From Rugalucina vietnamica (lineage: Eukaryota > Mollusca > Bivalvia > Lucinida > Lucinidae), in contig OZ024874.1 of NCBI GenBank assembly GCA_964017185.1, positions 18,533,957 to 18,597,956 on the forward strand: DNA of 64,000 bases, read 5' to 3'. The position numbers and the translations under genes are program-made. The first letter of the stretch is position 1, and each line of letters starts with the position of its first letter. The notes beneath the pieces are model-generated. The model worked only from the letters and a program-made list of their open reading frames with translations, ran no database searches and was not told where the DNA came from. Shown here piece by piece: positions 1-11,429 of this stretch.

Positions 1-1324
1 AATAGTATTTCTGATTGGTTTATTATATTTGTAACAAATAATAGGAGGTTCTGAATTTTGGAAGTACGTAGGTATAGACTGTATCACTGATTTATCCTGG
101 AATATGCTTGGTAAATCAATAAAGTCAATTCCTTTATTAACGAAAGGAATTTTAATAAAACTTCTAATGTGATTAGATTCGGAATCGATAAATGGACGAA
201 GAGCATGCTGAGTATAACATCTTGTTAACAGTGCAGCGTCATACATTTGATGATTTCTATCGTAAAATCTATTAGCCTCTGTGTCCAAGGAACGTAATAC
301 AGCAATAGGTAGAGAACTAAGATAAGACAGCATTGGATGTCGACCGTGAATCCTTAGTTTAACAGCTAAATTATTAAGGGAAGTGTTCATTTTCATTGTA
401 GCGCACCGTTTACGTTTGTCATTACCCTTTTTCCGTATACCATGAGATCTAGATTTACGTTTACGAGACTCTGAAAGTGTAAGTACATCAAAATCGGGTT
501 TTTTGGAAATATTTCCCTCATGGTAAATGTTGTCGTTAAATCCCAGTGGAAAGGGAGTTTGCAATAATTTTATCCATTTAAGTTCAGTTTCAAATCGTTT
601 GATGTTTTTGAATCTAACAGAAGAATTTTCATCATATGAGATTTTTTCCACTGGTTGAACTATAACATTATTGGGAGAATGACCAGTGCGCTTAAAATGC
701 TGGTACAGAAAGGTATCATTATTTTTGGGCTTTCTGATTCTACGATAGTGCTCACCAAATCGTTTTTGCAAAGTTCGACAAGTTTGTCCAACATACTGCA
801 TCCTACAATTTTTTGTATTTCAAGTAAGAACATATACAAGATCCATTGATTTTCAGTCTAAATCAGAATCATTAACCCACTGAAAATGTCCTACCATTCA
901 CAGATGAAGTGATAGTAGTCTTAGAGCATAAATGATTGCAACAGTTGCACTTCTTGGCATTGCACTTAGAAATACTAGGGTACATTCCAGGTCTCTTGAA
1001 CGGATTAATATATGTACGTAAAATTGGTGATTTAAGTGGAGATAACCTTATCTGAAGATTATTACGAAACATATTAGAATTAGAAGCTCCGTGTAGATTA
1101 ACAGTAGATGCCGAAAATAAATTAAGAGGTGTCACCCTAACAGTAGGTAATAAATTTTGAAAATTGTTAGTTGAATGAGGAATCCGTACAGTAGACGCGG
1201 CATGCAACCTAAGGGGAGTTAATGTAATTCCTAATCTTTTTGTGATAGTCATAGTTGGGAGTTCTTTGTTGATACTGCCAAAAGAAACGCGACACTCATA
1301 CCGGTTATAGAAAAAATAATGCAC
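1..1324 (-). pseudogene. Penelope-like element ORF: CCHH zinc motif plus GIY-YIG nuclease, broken
   Basis: Read on the minus strand. From 1324 down to 872 a 150-codon ORF ends in a cysteine/histidine cluster, C-x4-C-x2-C-N-H, then an NGRTFSV stretch. One frame over, the reading continues as a GIY-YIG nuclease: LVYV (GIY strand), YVGQT (YIG strand), LQKRFGEH with the conserved Arg, and RFETELKWI with the likely catalytic Glu, then PFPLGFND, running to position 1 and off the edge. The zinc cluster just before GIY-YIG is typical of endonuclease-containing Penelope-like elements (family knowledge). Breaks: a +1 frameshift near 872-885 and two in-frame TGA codons at 853-855 and 820-822, both where Cys would be expected. 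The N-terminal part repeats a TPLxLxxASTV motif. No reverse transcriptase is recognisable upstream (above 1324), so the copy is truncated or belongs to a lineage lacking RT in this ORF. Confidence 0.75.
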
Positions 1325-1611
1325 TTAATCGTAATGCAAAATCTCTCAAATGAAAGAACAAGGTATAACCGAAGCCCACATCTCAGGTCCATGTCTAATA
1401 CAAGTCTAAGGATAGAAACGTAAGAATCGCTTATACAACGAGATACGAGTGACGGTCAACTAATGACCTTCAATACAGTATCGAAGAGTTGTGGCAGTTA
1501 GAGATAGGAAAATACAAACTGATTGCAAGCAATCCCTGAGGATTGGAAAAATAAGAGCATTAAATGGATGTACGGGGAGACTTTTTAGGGCCGCCACACG
1601 GCACAACCACA
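1325..1611. other. Mostly unassigned sequence
   Basis: No coding or structural signal is convincing here. Around 1565-1610 a short piece reading gccgccacacggcac matches, inverted, a segment inside the family E repeats at 39.9 kb and 44.2 kb, so at least that end is repeat-derived. Confidence 0.5.
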
Positions 1612-1788
1612 AGAACTCTGATATAAAAAAGTACAAGTAGGCAAAGATCAGGAAAATGCGCAATCAGAAAAAGACTGCCACTCCAAAAACCAAGGTGGGA
1701 AAAAACCAAACTAACAATCAGGTACTTATACCATGAAAACATTTCGTAAGCCGAATGAGCAGCTATTTTCCCAATAGGTGGCCACTTA
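1612..1788 (-). repeat. Dispersed repeat family A, fragment
   Basis: Matches the family A core: GTACAAGTAGGCAAAGATCA at one end, a CCCACTCCAAAAACC block, CCATGAAAACATTTCGTAAG and the end block GCAGCTATTTTCCCAATAG. Other copies lie at 7.6-8.8, 10.3-10.9, 44.9-45.5, 48.8-49.2, 50.5, 55.9 and 59.7/61.2 kb. Several copies keep an open frame reading GKIAAHSAYxMFSWY, but it has no start, no constant extent and no recognised family, so I treat the unit as non-coding. Confidence 0.75.
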
Positions 1789-1794
1789 AAACAT

Positions 1795-1920
1795 TGATTG
1801 TGGGTACCCGTTAGAACCGCCTCGGGATGCTGTTTAAACGAGTACCCACAATCTATTATTTCAATCAAGAATAAGACAAATAGGTATACCCCTGTAGGGT
1901 ACAAGGGGGTATATCTTTTC
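1795..1920. mobile_element. MITE family D, fragment
   Basis: Contains the family D palindrome in degraded form: GATTGTGGGTACCCGTTAGA on the left and ACGAGTACCCACAATCTAT on the right, followed by the characteristic AATAGGTATACCCCTG segment. The full element is at 38279-38556. The outer ends are missing here. Confidence 0.6.
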
Positions 1921-3145
1921 ATAAACACGTTTGCCTGATGATATAATTCTGTCACAAATAATAATGATTGTGAGAATTATTCTCATGATCAAGACATAAT
2001 TACAATCCTCTTGTCAATGACGCACTGTAAAAAAGCATCAAATTGGTGTTGTGGTAAACAGAGGATCAAGGACAACGGACTTTAAAGTACTCCATATGGC
2101 TATGCTACTCCTGCTGCAAATCTGTTCGGTATTTGGTGCTTAACGCATTACTACATACGTTTGTAAAACGAATGAAAAGGATATAAATGATGAGGAACTG
2201 ATGCAATCAGAACCAAATACACCCTAAACACAGATGGGTGATAAAAAAAAATAGTACTGATGCATGCATCGAGTTTCCCTGCTTATAACATTTAGATATT
2301 TCTTGACAAACGAAACAATGTTATATTTTGGTCAAAAACAATGACCGTATTACTTTTAATAGACTGACAGACGCGAATAACACCAACAATCCAAGGCAAG
2401 AGCAAAAAGAGTGGGACTGGAGTGCTCAAGAAAGTTTAAACTGCGATAGTACATTTGTGTGCGATATACGTGATTAACTTCTATTTTCCCTGTGCAACTC
2501 AAAAGTGCTTGCAGAAAGTGTTATTTACTAGAGGGCTTAGCGTGAGTCCAAAATCATCATAAAGATTCATTAAATAAACGCTGGCAACCTGACCCCTGTT
2601 TTGTCCATAGCTAGGTACAATGTCTTGCAGATGCATAGTAGCATAGTTGGTTGTGTTCCAATGTCTTCAGACAAAAACAGACATTCATTTAATAGAATGA
2701 CACGCTGGAAGAATAGAAATATTTCAACAATGAAGAATGAAGCCTATTTCACGACTGGCAGAACTCGCAATATTGGAAATAGCCAATAGGGAAAACAATC
2801 ATTCCAACCGTCTGGACAGTTAATCTCATAAGATCCAAATATAAGCACATCATTTTCTATCAGCGGAACACTACATTAATCTAAATCAAGTTTATTACTG
2901 TTTACTACCAATTTTAACCCCAGGAAGTTATTCGCGCCAGCTCGTCAACACTTTAAAGTCAATCTAGACACCCATTACTTTGCTTGATTTAAGCTAGCTT
3001 CGAGAGAATACCCAATGGTGATTTTTCATTTGCTTTATTTCAGTGAGCATATGGATAAATGGCGATGCCGTTTGGGGGAAAAGAATAAATACATGCAAAA
3101 CATTCACAACAGCATGCAATCAGCTGTACACTACAAAGAAAAAGA
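1921..3145. other. No feature recognised
   Basis: Low-coding AT-rich sequence on both strands. The few ORFs (for example 2601-2789) are short, lack recognisable motifs and carry no splice context that would make them exons. Confidence 0.5.
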
Positions 3146-3445
3146 AAATCTGAGATCCTTTAAGAGCAGTGAACATATTATTGAGAAAGTATAATGTGTC
3201 ATACCGCAGTTTCGACTACTCATGCTTCGTCAGTGACCCTTAAGATATGGCAACATGGAGTCAAAGAGAATATTAAATGTAATTCAGCAACTTTCAACAA
3301 GATATATAGTCAATTACAAAGACTATTATTATCCAGATAGAGCCATAAACATTGATTAGAAAATGAATCTAAACTGATTATAAATTTCTGATTTCATGTT
3401 TTCGAGAACATTAGTGAGCTGGTGCGCATATTCATGTAGTAGGTA
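3146..3445 (-). repeat. Dispersed repeat family E copy
   Basis: Begins with the family E signature AGATCCTTTAAGAGCAGTGA, then a variant of the TGAGAAAGGGGTGGGTCATA block and a GTTTCGACTACTCATGC block. The later part resembles, in reverse, the longer copies at 39845-40295 and 44155-44605 (an AACATTGATTAGAAAATGAA segment). No ORF and no tRNA-like boxes were seen. Confidence 0.65.
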
Positions 3446-5722
3446 ATTGGAGGCTCTACCCAAGAGTGTATCCAACCATGACTCTTTGTGTGCTCAAAAA
3501 AGGACAACAGTCTAGGCATACATTAGTTCCAGTGCCGACAAATGTTGTTCCTCAATAATCTGTATTTGGACAAGGCTGCGTTGTACAACATACATAAACG
3601 AACATAAAAACTAGTTGCACAAATAAATCTACATAAAAAGTCATTTGTTACTGGCTGACTGTACTGACTAATTGTCTAAAAAGAATACAATGTTCCTTTA
3701 GATATTTTGACCAGTGTGTTATTGACACAGTATAACACAGAATAAGACAAATTGGTGTTGATAAATTACCAAACTACAGTACTAAAAGATTTATAAGACG
3801 GTCTTTTTACTGTAAAGAGAGAATCATTTGTTTCGGTCAGACAATTTAGTCGGTTTCAGGCATGGGCTTTACTTTTCACCGTATTTATCAAGAACCCTAG
3901 CCAATATCGAGAAGACGCATTCATTTACAAAAAGTTAACGTGTTAATTTTATGATCTGCAAAAGAGTCGTTTATCGCGCTAAGGTGCAATAGACGAAACC
4001 AAACATTGAAACACATTTTTTTCTTTGGCTAAACATGGTGCTAGAATGTGCCAAAAGTGCAAACATGGCAAAAAATGTGGGATTCTACAGACACGTGGGC
4101 AAATGCCTCTAATCATAACGTTGCAAGCGATTGGCCCACAGTGTGTGTAGATCTACCGAAGTAAATTTAAGATGTAAGGCTACCTATGATTGGTTATAAA
4201 TGAGCATCTGTGTAGCATCTTTGTAATATGACACTGTAACCATGCTTGAATATTTTGCTCTGTTGTGTGATTTAATCAGCTACTGCTTTGGCATACAATG
4301 GCCAATTGCCGCATGTAGTGATTTTTGAATAATCATTTTTCATTGTTGAGCGATTTTTGGGTGTCCTAAACGGCGGAAAATACCGCGTATGAATAAGTCT
4401 TGGTTTGAGGCAAATTATAATGGGAGTCTATGACAACGATAATTACAGTCTTTGCCCACATAGTGTACGCTATTTGATGTTTCTGCGTACACACGTATAA
4501 GCATGAAAAAATGCCAGACTGGCAGCATGTCTGCAAGAATATACTGGCAAGCTATAAAGGGTGATTCACTGCGTACGGGACACCTGTTTTTAATTAGTGA
4601 CATGGCTTCAACTTTGTTCAATCTATAATCCATACTCATTCAAAGAAATTTCCTGTTATTGGAGAGAGAAAAAATCCTCATCACTTAACTAAACCCTTTC
4701 CGTCGTCTTCCGTGATAACTCTTAATGAAAGACTCGTAAACTCGAAATAAAGAGAGACTAGTATACTTTCTGCCTAATGAAATAATTTTCCCACCCAGAA
4801 TCAAGTGTAATTTTGGTAAACTGCAATATTTTGCAGCAAGAGACTGCCTGCACACCGTCATTGTCATCTGATTCTTGGATTGCGTTGCTAAGTAATATTT
4901 TGAGGTAATAACAAATAAATCAATAAAATCGTATACTCATTGGTTCAAGCTTGTAACGTGGTCTTACTTTCGAACGCATATTTTCTTTGATCACACCTCA
5001 TTAGATAAGACGACAGACGACAGTAGATCTTAAGCCCTGTCTGGAGTTTTCATTAGTTCAACCATCCAATGTGAAGACTGATGTCTTAAAATCATTTGGC
5101 GTAGAGACCCTGAGAAGATTAATTAAGAAAAGGCTGATTCGAAAAAGGTTTTATTTGAAATTCACCAGACATTCATTACTCTAGGAATGGAATTTCGAGG
5201 CTGAAACGCATTCTCTTAAACTAAAACAATGACAACTTTGATACATTCTCCTGCGGCCAAAATCACGGTATAATACAAAGGTTTATTGAAGTAATGCTAA
5301 GCAGTCAACGACTGAAGAATTGTTCAACATAGCTGGTGAAATTAATCACTTTAAAGTATCAAGCCTTGAGAAATTATCTAATACAGAAATAGTTAATGCG
5401 CAACACACGATTAGGTAATCCATCAATGAACGACAACAATGTCGCTCTACATTGACCTTAAATCACACGTAAGAAGATGGGGCTAGCGACATGAGAGTTT
5501 GGTCCCTAACTTTATTTGTCCAGTATATATTTACAGTACACTTAATGTTTGTTTCAGAGAATACACTGACCTTGATGTTTTCAGGCTACATTTTTGCACA
5601 GCTGGTGCAGTCTTCGGATGTGAATGATACTGTCCGACGATGCTTGATATAGTTTGAAATTTTATGAGGTATAATTTAAACTAACCGAAGTGTTCGTCCC
5701 AACCTTAACTCAAAGAATAACT
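3446..5722. other. No feature recognised
   Basis: Unassigned AT-rich sequence. Small ORFs on the minus strand at 4415-4639 and 4685-4867 have no domain signal or convincing splice sites. No repeat family of this window is recognisable here. Confidence 0.5.
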
Positions 5723-5959
5723 GAGCCGCATCGTGAGAAAACCGGAATTTTGCATATATGCGAAAACAAAGGCGCAGATCAGCTTCGCAGTAACTGCGAA
5801 GCTGATCAGCGCCTTTGTTTTCGCCACTCGGATAGTGCAATTCCTCTTCTTCTTAAATTCGAAATTTCAAGCTGCTAGCCCTTGTCTGTAACTGTACAGG
5901 CCGGTTTATGTCGGACCTGGTCGGAAACCCCGAAGACCGGTTTTCTTGCGTCGCGGATC
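5723..5959. mobile_element. MITE family B, complete copy
   Basis: A 237-bp element starting GAGCCGC and ending GCGGATC, a decayed form of the inverted end GCGGCTC. Near the left end lies an almost perfect palindrome of about 63 bp (5761-5823) centred on GTAAC. Its arms read GGCGC-A/T-GATCAGCTTCGC. This copy has A at 5789 and T at 5795 where other copies have G and C, so the two changes compensate and the hairpin stays paired. The right part holds a conserved CTGTACAGGCCGG segment. No coding capacity. Confidence 0.85.
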
Positions 5960-7576
5960 ACTCTCTCCATTACGCATACACGTATAGCAAGTTAATTCCA
6001 AGGGTTTTCATTAACAATGACACAGCAGATGCACTGCAGGCAACCAATTTTAAAAAGACAGATTTGGAAACTAATTTTGAGTTAAAAGATAGCTGTAATT
6101 TTGGTACATTTGTGCTGAGTTAAATATCTCGATAACAGAAATGAAAGTGCACAGGACTGAAAAAGCAAGTAAACAATATGAGTTTAAAAAGTTAAATGTA
6201 GAAATTACTGCATTCGTGCATTGTATGCAGTTGTTCGTTAGAATCTTCTCTTGAAATTTCTTATTAACTATTTTTATTGTCGAAACTGATTCTCGGCCTA
6301 ACAAAATTGAGTCAATGTCAATATGCTGCGGATGGTGCATGAATTTTTGAAGACATGTATGTAAAACTGTTATGGCTACATGTATTTCTTATGAGTCGAT
6401 CACTAGAATTTACAAGCAATATGATCTGTGCAGACTCGATCAAAGTGCCTCGATTCTTCGAACCCAACGACAGGAGTTCTCTTGATTCGATTAACTATGA
6501 CAAATAACTTTGGTGTGTTGTTATATGTAGTAGTCGCCTTGAATTCGCGATTTGCATGATCCTGAGGATTCTGAGCTATATCGCAGCAAACATAAACACG
6601 TATATGCAAGTGTCGAAGCCAGTTAAACGAAAACGTTCTGAAGAACAATTCCCACATTAGGAAAATTATGCAAGCATAGATATAAAACGCAAACGTATAC
6701 TAGAATTTTCTCATAGATGATCAGCGTTATATATATACATGTACATGTAACTAAGGGAAACCCAGAACTTTAATTTTTCTTGGCACGAGGAATTATCGAT
6801 TTCCGCAAAGACAGGATTTAAGACCGTGACTTAGAAAATAAATCCAGTCGAAGGCATATCAGTGTCTATTTAGATTTCTATGGCTTTAATTACCTAGTCA
6901 ATTGCTAGATTGTATTGCAAATAAAGTTTAAATACATATATGTCATCGGAGATAATAAAATCTATGACAGAAACGGTTCTAGAACCCGTGATTAAAAATC
7001 TTCAAGGTAGTGGCAGCTGGATAACGGGTACTCAACCTGAATCATAACGGTCAAACTCCTACGCCACGAAAACACCGTTATGAAAGAAAACATTTTCTAA
7101 GCAGATACAGTGTGTTGCGCTGCAACTAAAGAACCCTGAAACCTGGAGGATGAAACACCATTGAGAACTTGAAGCAAAGAAAATCGCGAATTGAACGACG
7201 GTGGCTCAAGCAAAAGTTATAGCCAATATATCACTATACTACATTTCCAATATATCACTATACTACATTTAACTTTCTTGTAGTCATGATAAAAAAGAAA
7301 GAACATTAATCCTGCCAATGGTCATTCGCGTGAAGAAGGATAAAGCAAGAAGCCTTGAATACCAAGATACAATATGGCGGTAATCCATTACGTCTCATAT
7401 TGCTAAAATAGTATAATCTCGATCAGCCATTCACAATACAAGGAGACTTTTAGCGCACAGACAATCATAATGCGTTAGTCTAGACTATTATAACCTCGTA
7501 ATTAGTCTGCGATTCGTCACAGTGTACAATAAGTTCCCGTTCATTAAGAGATCGTATTGCCCAGTAAAGAATAAAA
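5960..7576. other. Unassigned, with one short tandem duplication
   Basis: No gene recognised. At about 7211-7262 a 25-bp unit (CCAATATATCACTATACTAC...) occurs twice in direct tandem. ORFs on either strand look random in composition. Confidence 0.5.
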
Positions 7577-8790
7577 AAGGTACAAGTAGGCAAAGATCAG
7601 GAAAAGGCGTAATCAGAAAAAGATTCCCACTCCAAAAACCGAGATGGGAAAAAACTAAATTAACAATCAGGTACCAATACCATGAAAACATATCGTAAGC
7701 CGAATGGGCAGCTATTTTCCCAATAGTGGCCACTCAGTTACCTAAACTAAACTAAAAATATGAAAACATACATAAGGCGCCAACAGCACAACAAATTTTA
7801 AAACCAAGACATAAAACGAAAGAACCACCACAGAAGTATCGCCTTGGAACGATTAGTAATACAAAATTACTGGCGAGCTTAAATCGATTTTATAGGTACC
7901 TAACCTCACCCTCAGCTTCTGCAGTGGTTCATAACATTTAGTTAGTTCTTCGGTCCTCGTGGTGAATCTCTAACTAGTCAATGAATCATCAAGAACAAAC
8001 AGATAAATCATGATAAACATCCTGATGAATCAAAAACGAGGACTCAACAGATTCAGTAAGCTGCCCGACGATGGAGATCCCTGGGTGCCGAATAGCTACG
8101 CTGCCTTCTTTAATTTGCACGCCGGTGGGTCGGGTGTCAGATTCCATGATTACCGCGATTTAAAAGCTATTCATTTTAGTTGGTCGGGGTCGTAGCTTTT
8201 CGTCTGTTGCTTGGCCCAGCGGGGTTCAACTGGTGTTTTACTTTTGCTCCGGATTTCAGCAAGTTATTGGGCGCCCAGGGATCTCCATCGTCGGGCAGCT
8301 TATTGAATCTGTGAGTCCTCGTGTTTTATTCATCATGGTAGTTATCAAGATTTATTTGTTTGTTCATGATGATTCATCGACTAATTAGAGATTCACCACG
8401 AGGACCGAACAACTAACTAAATGTTGTGAACCACTGCAGGAGATGAAGGCGAGGTTATGGCCCTGTAAAACCGGTTTAAGCTCCCATTTTTGTTTTATGT
8501 TACTGATCGTTCCAAGGCGATACTTCTGTTGTGGTTCTAATTGTTTTATGTTTTGGAGTCGAATTTTTGTGCTGTTTGAACCTTATATTCGTTTTCATAT
8601 TTTAGTTAAGTTCGGGTAACTGAGTGGTCGCCTATTGGGAAACAGCTGCTCACTCGGCTTACGATATATTTTCTTGGTATAAGTACCTAAATGTTAATTA
8701 AGTTTTTCCCACCCCTCGGTCTTTGGAGTGGGAATTTGTTTCTGATTGCGTCATTTCCTGATCATTGCCTTCTTCTACCTTCTACCAAGT
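7577..8790. repeat. Two family A repeats in inverted orientation (1.2-kb imperfect palindrome)
   Basis: The left arm (about 7577-8100) and right arm (about 8265-8790) are inverted copies through nearly their whole length. Shared blocks include GTACAAGTAGGCAAAGATCA-like outer ends, CCACAGAAGTATCGCCTTGG, CTGCAGTGGTTCA, TCGGTCCTCGTGGTGAATCT and CTGCCCGACGATGGAGATCC near the centre. About 160 bp of non-palindromic spacer separates the arms. Arms differ by scattered substitutions and small indels, so the structure is not recent. The centre is partly shared with the single copy at 10300-10930 (TTGGCCCA, TTTTGCTCCGGA), so this is probably how the full-length element is built. Confidence 0.8.
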
Positions 8791-9090
8791 ACAAGTGTAT
8801 GTGCCACGAGTGATAAGAATCATGTGACTAGTCTGTCATTACTATTGTAGTGTTTTTAAACTTTTGTGATTTTTGGGTTTTGATATGTTGCTCTAGGGTT
8901 TGGAATAAAATAAGCAGTTGTAGACTTAACCTGTTGCTCAATACCTGTAAAAATAAAACTAAACTACATTTGTATGACTTGAAATAATGTCAAACGTACA
9001 AATTATGTCAACATATGCTGAAGAAAAATTTACATTGATTTAGGACCTTTAATAAGAATATGTTTGCGTAATCATTGGCACAAATGAAAT
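8791..9090. other. No feature recognised
   Basis: AT-rich spacer between the family A palindrome and the first landmark of the tandem array. Confidence 0.5.
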
Positions 9091-9231
9091 TTCCTGACAA
9101 GAGACAGATTAAATACAATTAGCTGCAGATATAATAGTTCAAATATGATGGTAATGGTGTTGCTTTGTGAAACGTAATGCCAGATTATCGGCACTGTATT
9201 GCGGCATCAGAAACCCTCATTACAAAAACTT

Positions 9232-9368
9232 GCCATACCGCGAAGCTGATCGGCTAAGCGGATAGTACACTCCTAAATTTCAGGCTTTTAGCCTGTTTCT
9301 ATGACTGTACAGCCTGATTTGTGTCGGACATATTCGGAAACCACATTGTTGATTTCTCACAAGGCGGC
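9232..9368 (+). mobile_element. MITE family B, truncated copy
   Basis: Starts inside the central palindrome (CCGCGAAGCTGATC), continues through GCGGATAGTAC and the CTGTACAGCCTGATTTGTGT block, and ends near ACAAGGCGGC. The left TIR and left arm of the palindrome are missing. Confidence 0.75.
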
Positions 9369-9436
9369 CAAATTAATATGCATGTTTGGTAAGTGGACAC
9401 ACTACTTCCCATGGATTGGTGGCAGACTAATCCATG

Positions 9437-9610
9437 TAATGCCATGGCTCAGCGGCAAAGCCACTCGCCTTGTAATCTTATAATGATCCGTTGATCGTTG
9501 TTTCGATCCTGGGCTTCTATATACTATCTCCTGTCGTATGACAATACCTGTTGGTAGTACCTTTAATCCCAAATCAATCAACCAATCAAACTCAATGTAC
9601 TTCAACATTA
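9437..9610 (+). mobile_element. tRNA-derived SINE-like sequence
   Basis: Contains an A-box-like TGGCTCAGCGG and, about 55 bp on, a B-box-like GTTTCGATCC, the spacing of a pol III internal promoter in a tRNA head. The sequence does not fold as a complete tRNA (the acceptor stem is not paired), and it continues into non-tRNA sequence ending in an AATCAATCAACCAATC-like tail. A SINE head is therefore more likely than a tRNA gene. Confidence 0.55.
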
Positions 9611-10154
9611 ATCGTCAGCTGCCTCAGCATTTAAATTGTACAGTAAAATAATAATTTAAAGAACAATGGCCGTTGACGTACATTCCAGAGTAAGCATTTT
9701 ATTCCCATCCACATGTACTTGGAAGAAATTGTTTTGAATTACCACTTTCTGACATCGGATACATAAACAGAAAAGTACATGTTGCGTGTTTCAAAGCAAT
9801 ATGTTATACTGTATTAAGAAATTCTTTCCGAAGAAATCGGAATTGTAAGCAGTCGGTTTAAATTGCAAGGCATCGGGAAATTGACATGTCGTCATATCCT
9901 TAAATGATCATCTCACTTAGAAGAACAATGACTTATATAGAAACTTAAAACAAGCCCATCATTTAGAGAAGCAACTTAGAAATGGCTGCTTTGCAAAAAC
10001 AAAAACATGTAATTAATAAATGACTTTGTAGCAGACAGCAATGGTTCCGTTTATCAAGGACAAAAACACTATAGTGTCAATGGGCAGAAATAAACAACTC
10101 GATTTTGTTGTTTTTGTCTAGAAACGTGAGGGTAAGCAGAGTTAAACCAAATAA

Positions 10155-10290
10155 GGCACGTCCTGAGAAACCCTGGTTTTCGCTACACGGATAGTACAAT
10201 TCCTCCTCTACTAATTTCCGAAATTTCAAGCTTCTAGCCATCTTCTGTGACTGAACAGACCGATTTATGTCAGACCTGATTCAAATCATT
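10155..10290 (+). mobile_element. MITE family B, truncated copy
   Basis: Retains TTTTCGCTACACGGATAGTA, the AATTTCAAGCTTCTAGCC block and GTCAGACCTG. The palindrome's left arm and both termini are lost. Confidence 0.7.
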
Positions 10291-10299
10291 GCGGCGTCA

Positions 10300-10930
10300 G
10301 ACTCTATGAGCTATTCATTTTAGTTGGTTGAAGTTGTCTGTTGCTTGGCCCACCGATATTTAAATGGTGGTTATCTTTTGCTCCGGAGTTAGTAAGTTAT
10401 TTGGCGCCCTCGGATCTCCATCGCCGTGTAGCTTACTCAATCTGTGAGTCCACGTTTTAATATCATCATGGTGTTTATCATGATTTATTTGTTTGTCCTT
10501 GATGAGTCATTGAATAGTTAGAGATTCACCACGAGGACCGAAAAACTAACTAAATGTTATGAACCACTGCAGAAGCTGAGGATGAGGATAGGTAATTGTA
10601 TAAAATTGATTTGAGTCCGCCAGTAATTATGTTATATAATTTAGTCGTTCCAATGCGATACTTATGTGGTGGTTCTTATTGTTTTATGTCTTGTTGTTTA
10701 AATTTTTGTGCTATTTGCGCCCTGTGTATGTTTTCATAATTTTAGTTAAGTTTAGGTAACTGAGTGGCCACCTATCGGGAAAATATCTGCTCATTCGGCT
10801 TACGATATGTTTTCATGGTATAAGTGCCTGATTGTTAGTTTGGATTTTTCCTACATCGGATTTTGGAGTGGGAATCTCTTTTTGATTGCACCTTTTCCTG
10901 ATAGTTGCTTACTTGTACCTTCAAATATGG
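10300..10930 (+). repeat. Dispersed repeat family A, near full-length single copy
   Basis: Runs in the orientation of the right arm at 8.3-8.8 kb: GCTCCGGAGTTAGTAAGTTA, GGATCTCCATCGCCG, AGAGATTCACCACGAGGACC, CACTGCAGAAGC, GTGGTGGTTCTTATTG, the ACTGAGTGGCCACCTATCGG block and a terminal TTGCTTACTTGTACCTT. It gives the best view of the unit length, about 630 bp. No TIR or target duplication is evident. Confidence 0.75.
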
Positions 10931-11207
10931 ATGGGACTGTTTGGCCTACGCCATTTTATTGATAGCTTAGACGAAAACAAAAATACAATTCGGTATCAAT
11001 CCGGTATAGAACATTTATGTGACGGCAATGTTGTATAATTTAATGCCATGTTTCGTCGTACGACTATGGGACAATGATCGTGTCATCTTAATTATTAAAC
11101 AAAATCCGTTTTTTTCTTTTCTTTCTCAATTAGAGTTTAACTGCGTGATGTCTGCAAACGCTTCCATTTAAATACAACGAAAATTGTAATTGGAAATCTG
11201 TATTTAA

Positions 11208-11429
11208 CCCATACTTGACGAATGGATTTTCCCCATCATAATCAATTGGGGGAGTTCACTTTCATTTTTAGGGGCATCAGGAGTGGTTTTTAAATTTTGT
11301 TCAATTTTTCGATGAAAATTCTCTAAGCAAACAGAATAGCCCCAGATGGGACGCCGCATTATGCGGCGTCCCATCTGGGGCTATTCTGTTTGTCTATGTC
11401 CCATAAAAGGGACGCCAGGCTTAAATGAG
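11208..11429. mobile_element. MITE family C (TTAA target), complete copy
   Basis: A 222-bp element flanked by TTAA on both sides (11204-11207 and 11430-11433). The ends read CCCATA... and ...TTAAATGAG, a weak inverted repeat. Near the right side is a near-perfect palindrome with arms CAGAATAGCCCCAGATGGGA and CGCCGCA/TGCGGCG around the centre. The TTAA target is that of piggyBac-like (and some other) DNA transposons, so it is probably a non-autonomous derivative; the superfamily is inferred from the target alone. Confidence 0.85.

Noticed and set aside
5761-5823. Strong hairpin that could be taken for a pre-miRNA or terminator
   Set aside because: It is the internal palindrome of MITE family B and recurs in four other complete copies.
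7488-7733. Conserved GKIAAHSAYxMFSWY frame in several family A copies (also at 1560-1955)
   Set aside because: The frame is shared by descent from a repeat. It has no constant start or stop, is broken in most copies, and shows no domain.
9437-9515. Possible tRNA gene
   Set aside because: A and B boxes are present, but the acceptor and anticodon stems do not pair into a cloverleaf; called a SINE head instead.
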